Assembly (NCBI GenBank): GCA_900618425.1
Contig: UZAN01048975.1
Location: 1-11,688, forward strand
Length of the DNA: 11,688 nt
Reading direction: 5' to 3'
Source of the DNA: Echinostoma caproni
Taxonomy: Eukaryota > Platyhelminthes > Trematoda > Plagiorchiida > Echinostomatidae
Shown here: in pieces, positions 8,101 to 11,688 of the stretch
Numbering within the stretch: position 1 is the first letter of the stretch
How the letters are laid out: every line of letters starts with the position of its first letter
Made by a program: the position numbers and the translations under genes
Notes under the pieces: generated by a model
Database searches by the model: none
What the model was told of the DNA's origin: nothing
What the model saw: the letters and a program-made list of their open reading frames with translations, nothing else

Positions 8101-9876
8101 CTTGAATTACAATTGAGGAAAAGACATTGTATGCATGACTGGTGGTAATTTATTTTTTTGATGTTTTGTTCTTGGTGCTGGTTACTTCCTGTTGCTGTTT
8201 CTCACAAGCATTAACAATATTTCCTCGCTGACTATGCATAAAACACTTGATCCAGGTTCGACCAAACAGGCTGAAATTCACGTTGTTGGCTAGCATCATC
8301 GATGAGCATTCGTTAATCCCACATTGAATCCGACCCATTATAGCACAGAATAAACCCAAATCATGGTCTCACAGGAGCACCCTGTGGTTGACCGGTACAC
8401 CACTGCACCACAAAGATCGCCTCTTCCTTAGTTGTATTCTGCGAAATAACGATCTGTGAAGGTTATTGGTGCACCGATGTGATCTCCGACGTGCTCGCAT
8501 CGACACAAGCACGTATCGGTATTCTTGCATCTCCCAATGTTTCTATTCATATCACCCTTTTTAGATCAGTTTTTTATCCAAATGTTTCAACGAAAGAATG
8601 AATGTATCTAACATTCTGAGGAATCTATTGCGTAGTATGTACTAATAAAAAACGACCTCAACATTTGCACACACAAACCCCTTCACGCTTCATTATTAAA
8701 AAAAGTACTAAGCCTGGCGAAAATAGGGCTGCATCGCTGGTTTACCCGTGGGTTCATTAAGTGACTGTAAAATAGGCTGTCGTTTGTTATTAGACCAGAG
8801 TGATCCGTTGGGTTGAACTAGCCCCAACTTCGCCCTGACTGGGGACATAGTAGAGGAACTAGACCAATTTTGCTATCTGGGCAGCTATATCTCACCTGGC
8901 GGACGCATCACAGATGAAGTGTCGGCGTGCATACAGAAAGCTCGGTTGGCACTTGCCAACTTGAGACATCTGTGGCGCCGTCGCGACATCCGGTTGTCTG
9001 TGAAGGGTCGAGTGTATGCTGCAGCAGTTCTCCCAGTGTTGCTCTATGATGAAGATTGTCAGTGTTCAAACACCGCTGTCTACGTAGCATTTCACGAGTT
9101 TGGTGTGGTAACCGGACGGACAGTGCTGAGATTAGGCGTAGAGTTTTAGGCACCGAGCGATATGGCTTGGGGTCGTAAACAGTGGCGCTCATGCATCTAC
9201 TCATCACTCTTGCAACCCGTCTAAGAATGCTCTATCTTCCTCCTGAATTCACTCTCAACATTCCAATCTTCATTATGCTTTTTTATCCAAATGAGCGACC
9301 AAAAGACAGCAACCAAAACCGGCTCACGGAGGTGCATGGTTAATGGTTGTAGAAAACTGAAGGAATGCTTGGTAAATCCCTGTCAAACCTGCAATTTCTC
9401 GGATACGCCAGGTGAACCGATTACCCACATTGCTTGTGGTCGGTCGGAGAATGAATTGAACTGATCCGGCCGACCTACAGAATGCTTAGCTTGACTGCAC
9501 TTGCACACACACACGCTTTCAATTGCCAGATTAGTTTTAGTGACTTCAAGCACTGAAAAAAGAGCACGCACTCCGGTGTTCAAAACCCGAATAGGACGGT
9601 GGGTATGCACTACTACCGATAAGTCCTAATGCTCGCCAGACTTGAGGCTAATGTTTTCCGAGTGCACAGTTGATTAGATGGTCAGTCAAAACAAAGAACT
9701 GATTATATCGTATCTGCTCCGTCTGTTGTTTTTCCATTACCGTGCAATGAATGGCAGTTATTCCTCATGGTTCGGCATCTACCCTGTTTTTACCTTTTCC
9801 TTTACATAATTGTCACTTGTTCACAAACCGTATTCTAAAACAACCTCTTCTCCATTACAGGCCATCGGCGAACTGA
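1802..9876 (+). CDS. eif3g: Eukaryotic translation initiation factor 3 subunit G, five 3' exons (N-terminal exon missing)
   Basis: eIF3g is a subunit of the cytoplasmic eIF3 complex, which helps load mRNA on the 40S ribosome and supports scanning and reinitiation. Seen: exons 1802-2125, 4906-5103, 5903-6148, 7973-8079 and 9861-9876 join without a frame break into 296 residues plus TGA. Residues about 30-190 match the eIF3g N-terminal domain, including a zinc knuckle C132-C135-H139-C144. Residues 215-291 form an RRM with RNP2 IRVTNL and RNP1 GFAFISYS, and the chain ends VDWAKPSAN, as in the animal family (human ends EWAKPSTN). Introns are 2780, 799, 1824 and 1781 nt, with GTGAGT, GTAAGC, GTAAGT and GTGAGT donors and phases 0, 0, 0, 2. 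Human eIF3g has about 320 residues, so some 25-40 N-terminal residues lie in an exon not seen here. The gene looks intact and host-encoded. Confidence 0.95.
2126..2921. other. 5' part of eIF3g intron, no gene recognised
   Basis: No host exon or RNA gene was recognised here. Short palindromic sequence occurs at 2588-2601 (CGTATC, TT, GATACG). Open frames at 2770-3042 (+) and 2699-2887 (-) resemble no known protein. The right end borders the 3' end of the antisense jockey-like LINE, so part of 2640-2921 may be its 3' untranslated region. Confidence 0.5.
2922..3612 (-). mobile_element. Antisense jockey/CR1-like LINE fragment, ORF2 C-terminus
   Basis: Read on the minus strand, 3609-3592 encodes VPQGSI, the RT palm motif usually seen as GVPQGSVL. 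An apparent internal deletion or rearrangement follows. Then come DPTLEYCGHMWGGASLLD (about 3340-3280), RLVNDLSLTCNLQSLAHRR (about 3260-3195), FCRYYFGIGSNELS (about 3185-3145), LWNILP (about 3015) and a terminal DLKGSIKKLVLA with stop at 2924-2922. These motifs in this order (LEYCxHxWGGA, RLIN..L..LQ.L.HRR, FYRYY, LWNxLP) are the C-terminal region of many jockey/CR1-type LINE proteins annotated in insects and flatworms. At least three frame changes are needed, so this copy is dead. The piece around 3500-3290 encoding KPGWSELAINYLPQGKNLSW is open but I do not recognise it. Confidence 0.75.
3673..4056 (-). mobile_element. Family 1 LINE 3' end, copy C (minus strand)
   Basis: The reverse complement of 4056-3673 follows copy A from its ATGACGTG..AACGAGGCAT..AAGAAATA stretch through GTGTCTC..CTTCCAGGTTGG..GTCCG..AAGACTC, GGTTGGAGACA, AAGGATATGGCA and AACCGACAGC. 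It continues to the 3' terminal box (GGCAGCGATCAGTGAA, CACTGTAT) and ends in ATGATGACG at 3683-3675. Coding capacity is destroyed. It lies in the first visible eIF3g intron, antisense to the gene, immediately 5' of the jockey-like fragment that is also on the minus strand. Confidence 0.85.
4190..4375 (-). mobile_element. Possible second jockey/CR1-type LINE C-terminal remnant
   Basis: On the minus strand a frame encodes IVKLWNTFLLSARLP, which resembles the (R)VV..WNSLP motif near the C-terminus of CR1/jockey LINE proteins, followed by an open stretch to a stop. A different minus frame of the same DNA is open over 4145-4372. The match is a single short motif, so the call is weak. The segment lies just upstream (on the minus strand) of LINE copy C. 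Confidence 0.25.
4376..4905. other. 3' part of eIF3g intron, no gene recognised
   Basis: No gene or repeat family was recognised. It contains a G11 homopolymer at 4439-4449 followed by an undetermined base (N) at 4451, and it ends in the TTCACTTTCAG acceptor used by the next eIF3g exon. Confidence 0.6.
4439..4451. repeat. Poly-G tract with ambiguous base
   Basis: Eleven consecutive G, then C and N at 4451. The N is the only undetermined base in the window, so the run length and local sequence are uncertain. Confidence 0.85.
4906..5103 (+). CDS. eif3g: eIF3g exon b: zinc knuckle
   Basis: The acceptor TTCACTTTCAG ends at 4905; the 66 codons read PEQEQERQENEEIR... in phase 0 and stop at AAACCA before donor GTAAGC at 5104. 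The core at 4975-5013 encodes CRYCKGSHFTHKC, a CX2CX3HX4C knuckle equivalent to CRICKGDHWTTRC in human eIF3g. The exon is 198 nt with phase 0 at both ends, so skipping it would remove the knuckle without shifting the frame. Frames reading through the donor to 5175, or overlapping at 4802-5107, are by-products. Confidence 0.95.
5104..5902. other. eIF3g intron without recognisable inserts
   Basis: This 799-nt intron runs from GTAAGC to TTTACATTGTAG. It is AT-rich towards 5740-5815. No LINE box, RNA gene or open frame resembling a protein was found. It is the only visible eIF3g intron without detectable retrotransposon sequence, and also the shortest. Confidence 0.7.
5903..6148 (+). CDS. eif3g: eIF3g exon c: linker and first half of RRM
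   Basis: The 82 codons run in phase 0 from PEPVVSTGRYLPPQLR to KDKHTQQNR. TGRYLPPQLR matches the conserved (T)GKYVPPSLR segment before the RRM. The RRM starts at YTIRVTNLPSE (RNP2, beta-1), followed by a helix with DDLKRIFSSFG and beta-2 HVTRIFPAKDK. A glycine/serine-rich linker (SSILGGSGSGTG) sits between them. The donor GTAAGT starts at 6149. The split before RNP1 divides the RRM between two exons. The exon is 246 nt, phase 0 at both ends. Confidence 0.95.
6149..6444. other. 5' part of eIF3g intron
   Basis: No gene recognised. The coding frame of the previous exon stays open to 6262 by chance. It contains a (TA)8 microsatellite and borders LINE copy D. Confidence 0.6.
6354..6369. repeat. 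(TA)8 microsatellite
   Basis: Eight perfect TA units inside an eIF3g intron; no other function is suggested. Confidence 0.85.
6445..7262 (+). mobile_element. Family 1 LINE 3' end, copy D, interrupted by a nested insertion
   Basis: The left part, about 6445-6665, follows copy A: ATAAACTTGCTAGCA, GGACACGCTTTGCGTATG, CGCGCCTTATTTTC, ACATGGAGG, then GGTGTCTCTCGTCTTCCAGGTTT. The match breaks there. It resumes at 6965 with CTGGTTTGGGTTC, AAAGATCCCATAACCG, ATGGCAGTAAACCGAC and the 3' box (ACAGCGATAAGTGAAG, TTCACTGTAT), ending in ATGATGATGATGA at 7251-7263. No long frame survives. It lies in sense orientation in the eIF3g intron between exons c and d. Confidence 0.85.
6666..6964 (-). mobile_element. 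Nested short retroposon-like insertion with (GTAAA)3 tail
   Basis: This block of about 300 bp has no counterpart in LINE copies A, C or E, and it splits copy D exactly where those copies are continuous. It is bounded by an imperfect 8-bp direct repeat, CCAGGTTT at 6658-6665 and CCTGGTTT at 6965-6972, as expected of a target-site duplication. Its left edge, overlapping the duplication, is (TTTAC)3 at 6663-6677, which on the minus strand is a (GTAAA)3 3' tail. The preceding minus-strand sequence GGAGCCAGCCGTA is CG-rich. No protein is encoded. I infer a SINE or strongly 5'-truncated LINE in minus orientation; I could not assign the family. Confidence 0.6.
7263..7972. other. 3' part of eIF3g intron, no gene recognised
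   Basis: Frames are open at 7450-7767 (+) and 7179-7430 (-), but neither resembles a protein and the plus one becomes AT-rich and low in complexity. The segment ends in the GCTGAATTTCAG acceptor of eIF3g exon d. Confidence 0.6.
7973..8079 (+). CDS. eif3g: eIF3g exon d: second half of RRM
   Basis: The exon begins directly at RNP1, GFAFISYS, then helix 2 (KYEEATAAIYGVNGL) and beta-4 (HVVLKVDWA). It ends with AA, the first two bases of a split Lys codon, before donor GTGAGT at 8080 (phase 2). The aromatic residues of RNP1 that usually stack on RNA are kept. The exon is too short for an ordinary ORF search but joins both neighbours without a frame break. Confidence 0.95.
8080..8814. other. 5' part of last eIF3g intron, no gene recognised
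   Basis: No protein-like frame, RNA gene or copy of the LINE 3' box was recognised here. Confidence 0.6.
8815..9200 (+). mobile_element. LINE reverse transcriptase fragment of a second RTE-like subfamily
   Basis: Seen: from about 8845 one frame encodes GDIVEELDQFCYLGSYISPGG, then ACIQKARLALANLRHLWRRR and LSVKGRVYAAAVLPVLLY. After about 9050 another frame carries HRCLRSISRVW (from about 9069) and IRRRVLGTERYG. These align in order with copy A (YFSYGGSCVTNDG, KARAAYAGLKHLWRRC, LKLKGRVYYATVRSVLLYG, RCLRSL) but differ at many positions, so this is a related yet distinct subfamily. The right end is unclear: the LRWLGHVLRM region is lost or scrambled after 9170. It lies in the last eIF3g intron in sense orientation and is non-functional. 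Confidence 0.8.
9201..9860. other. 3' part of last eIF3g intron, with a possible dispersed repeat at about 9400-9650
   Basis: No protein gene. The stretch 9400-9650 contains a short (CA)n at 9504-9515 and a segment at 9573-9591 (CCGGTGTTCAAAACCCGAA) resembling the T-arm/B box of tRNA-derived elements. The overall impression is of a dispersed trematode repeat, but this rests on recognition only. The segment ends in the TCTCCATTACAG acceptor of the last exon. Confidence 0.4.
9861..9876 (+). CDS. eif3g: eIF3g terminal micro-exon coding part: (K)PSAN and stop
   Basis: After acceptor CTCCATTACAG at 9860, the first G completes the split Lys codon (AA|G). CCA TCG GCG AAC TGA follows, giving PSAN-stop. 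This matches the PSTN end of human eIF3g and confirms the phase 2 junction with exon d. Only 16 coding nucleotides are in this exon; the rest is 3' UTR. Confidence 0.95.
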
Positions 9877-9930
9877 ATTCCATGTGACGAAAATTGGACA
9901 AATAAATCTTAACTGACAAAATGATTGTTC
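9877..9930 (+). terminator. eIF3g 3' UTR and polyadenylation signal
   Basis: A canonical AATAAA lies at 9901-9906, only 24 nt after the stop codon. Candidate cleavage sites fall around 9915-9925 (GACAAAATGA), followed by a T-rich element (GTTCTTTTATCTCC). The predicted 3' UTR is therefore about 40-50 nt, unusually short. Confidence 0.8.
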
Positions 9931-10039
9931 TTTTATCTCCTTGACTGTTCTGACTAAAATATTAGGATAAGTAGTGTACCGTCTCGTCCGCTTGTATGCA
10001 ACTATTTCCTAAGATGTCCCGGGTGGGTTTTACTTTTCT

Positions 10040-10708
10040 GAAATCTCCTGTCCGCAATATCGGAAAACGTGTAAATATGATATGCCTGAAGTTGAAAGAT
10101 CATGTACATATATTGTGCTTTATGGTAGTGAGTCGAGTAAAATATATTCTACTCGACTAGCAGTTTTCGATTGTCGGTGTTTACGCAGTTTAGCCTACGT
10201 CGGATAGGGCGAACGGGTCAGTAGTCTGAAAGTAAGCTGTCCTGTGCTTGAGAGTTCGATGCTTTCCGGGCTTCGCTGGCTAGGGCATGCATGCACCGTG
10301 TATGCTCAGCTGTTGTCTGTTGCGTCAGGTTAGAGGAAACTCTGTGGAGATCAACAGATGACGTAAAAAGGAGGTTTGAAGAAATACATAGAGGTATTAG
10401 GTAGAGTTGGTGTCTCATATTCTATGTTAGGGGCTGAAATACTCTGCAAAGCGGTTGGTTGGAGGATATGTAAGCGAAAAGACAGCACTGGCGTTCTTAT
10501 TGTCATTCCCTATCAGAATGCTTGAAACGGTACATAATGCACAGTTAGATTAAGTGCTCTGTGTTGAATATAGGGGGGTTAATTTTTTTTCACCTTCCCT
10601 AAATATAGGTCTGGTTCCTGTCTATCTGACATATTACTACTTACTTTGTATGCATTGCGAGTTTGGAAGCGATTAACAGAGTTCACCATACGGTGATGAT
10701 GATGATAA
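10040..10708 (+). mobile_element. Family 1 LINE, copy E, RT C-terminus to 3' tail
   Basis: It follows copy A, with a deletion near the start, from TGTCCGCAATATCGGAAAACG through CTGAAGTTGAAAG, TGTTTACGCAGTTTAGCC, GGGCGAACGGGT, CTTCGCTGGCTAGGGCA, GTGGAGATCAACA, TTAGGTAGAGTTGGTGTCTC and GGTTGGTTGGA. The 3' box (TTTGGAAGCG at 10662-10671) ends in (TGA)4 at about 10694-10705. Numerous stops and small deletions make it inactive. It lies between the eIF3g polyadenylation site and the downstream candidate exon. Confidence 0.85.
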
Positions 10709-10711
10709 GCT

Positions 10712-10899
10712 ATGGCGGGAAATAGGCAAAATCGGGTAAAAATGTCTTCTGGAGAGAAACGATTTTCCGACTCGGTTAGTGTCACAGACTGTGATTTCTG
10801 AGCGTCCAGTTTATGCATAAGTGAACTGATCTGCTCAAGTAATTGGTGTGCGGAGAAAAAGCGTAACTTTGCCATAGGTAGTTCCATGCTGTCAAACAT
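10712..10899 (-). CDS. Unidentified minus-strand open frame (possible exon)
   Basis: From an ATG at 10899 the minus strand is open across this stretch and beyond into the LINE tail. It encodes MFDSMELPMAKLRFF, then a predicted helical segment SAHQLLEQISSLMHKLD and a polar stretch. The composition is protein-like, and the run ends in His-rich sequence that is only the reverse reading of the LINE (TGA)n tail. No domain is recognised, and an in-frame TGA lies shortly upstream of the ATG. It could be chance. If real, it would run opposite to the candidate exon at 10993-11531. Confidence 0.15.
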
Positions 10900-10992
10900 C
10901 GCGAATATCTTGCTTTTCAGAAATCGAAATCAGTCACCTGTCCCACCATAAGTTTCTCGATAGTTTTAAGTCAAAGAAAAATTGTAAATCAG

Positions 10993-11531
10993 TGTGACTA
11001 TTTGTGAGGAAACGCCGAAAACTGCGTTTATAGGTTCACGTACAGCCTTGATTATTTTCTCGAACGAAAAATATACACGCGCATCGATAGAGCGAATGGA
11101 TCAAGCGGATTGTATTATTCTGTCGAATAACATTGAGAAAACACCAGTAATATTCCACTGTAACACATTTCCTCTGATTTTGCGGGACTCCGGATTTTCT
11201 TAAACAATCACCATTGATCCACGAACATAACTCGATGCACCGGCATTGCCAATATGTGAAATATCGAATACACTGGGGCGATAGTAGAAAGCTGTCCAAT
11301 TTGTCTCCGGACTGCTACAGTTCTGAATCTCAGCAACGCGATTTCGCAATAAATGATCAACAGTGGATACCGAGAATTTTGTTCAGACACCGCTTCATGC
11401 CAAATTACCAGGTAGGAGGTTTATTTTTATCGCTGCTGAAGCAGGATGGTGTATTAATCCCTCATGAAATTCGCCAAAGTTCGTTGCCAATTAACACTGG
11501 AAGTAGCCTTCCGCAAAAAAGATTGCATTTG
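10993..11531 (+). pseudogene. Candidate exon(s) of a second gene, carbonic-anhydrase-related-like, with a 1-nt frameshift
   Basis: Seen: frame 2 is open from 10988 to TAA at 11201-11203 (CEETPKTAFIGSRTALIIFS ... VIFHCNTFPLILRDSGF). Frame 0 is open from 11178 to 11618 and continues with LKQSPLIHEHN, VKYRIHWG (HWG at 11271-11279), FAINDQQW and a segment ending FMPNYQ. The two frames meet at TTTT, 11195-11198. Possible donors are GTAGGA at 11412 and a strong GTGAGT at 11532 (phase 0). Known: alpha-carbonic anhydrases have NNGH.. , then a HxHWG strand about 38 residues later, then GSEH..(V/I)(N/D)....ExxxxHxN. The order and spacing here are similar, but only one of the zinc-ligand positions keeps His, as in acatalytic carbonic-anhydrase-related proteins. 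This match is from visual alignment only. It may be a pseudogene, a sequencing slip, or another gene. Confidence 0.35.
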
Positions 11532-11688
11532 GTGAGTTCAGTTCAATTCTTACAATCATTAACCATGCACTTTCGTGCGCCGGTTTTGGTTACCCATTCA
11601 GATAAAATAGCAGAATAATGATTAGGATGTTGAGAGCAGATTTAAGCGGAAGATAGCACATTTTCATAGACTGAAGTTACAAGAATAA
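11532..11688. other. Right edge, probable intron start
   Basis: It follows the GTGAGT donor at 11532. The upstream frame stays open to 11618 but shows no further recognisable motif, and the segment turns A-rich. Too short to judge further. Confidence 0.3.

Noticed and set aside
8908..9207. Minus-strand open frame of 99 codons
   Set aside because: It is the antisense reading of the RT fragment at 8815-9200.
11036..11390. Minus-strand open frames opposite the candidate second gene
   Set aside because: Cys/Tyr-rich shadows of the plus-strand frames, with no donor or acceptor pattern.
1..11688. Hammerhead ribozyme SINE of the schistosome Sm-alpha type
   Set aside because: I searched by eye for CUGAUGA plus GAAAC cores on both strands and found no correctly spaced pair.
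1..11688. CRISPR array, operon or bacterial defence locus
   Set aside because: No regularly spaced repeats or tandem bacterial-type genes; the window is intron-bearing animal DNA.

Overview
This is nuclear DNA from an animal, most likely a flatworm and probably a digenean trematode of the Clonorchis/Opisthorchis type. That placement is an inference from three things: a conserved eukaryotic gene split by GT..AG introns, a dense mix of decayed LINEs whose reverse-transcriptase C-termini look like those common in trematode genomes, and short trinucleotide LINE tails. No bacterial, organellar or viral gene organisation is visible.

The one clearly identifiable host gene is eIF3g (eukaryotic translation initiation factor 3 subunit G), on the + strand. 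Five exons can be read (1802-2125, 4906-5103, 5903-6148, 7973-8079, 9861-9876). They encode a continuous 296-residue C-terminal portion with the eIF3g N-terminal domain, a CX2CX3HX4C zinc knuckle, a complete RRM and the typical WAKPSxN-type end. The stop is followed 24 nt later by AATAAA. The exon with the start codon was not found and probably lies before the window.

Most of the rest is retrotransposon debris. One LINE family (called family 1 here, tentatively RTE-like) occurs at 3-1118, 1121-1683, 3673-4056 (minus), 6445-7262 and 10040-10708. All five share a 3' terminal box ending in ATG/TGA triplets. A related but distinct subfamily lies at 8815-9200. A different, jockey/CR1-like LINE lies antisense at 2922-3612. 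The copy at 6445-7262 is split by a roughly 300-bp insertion with a (GTAAA)3 tail on its minus strand and an 8-bp near-duplication of the target: an apparent retroposon inside a retroposon.

Downstream of eIF3g, after a family 1 copy, 10993-11531 (+) looks like exon sequence of a second gene. It is open in two frames joined at a TTTT run, ends at a good GTGAGT donor, and has a faint resemblance to the central part of carbonic-anhydrase-related proteins. This is the least explained and most interesting coding signal in the window. Nothing here indicates a defence system, operon, CRISPR array or other bacterial-type system.
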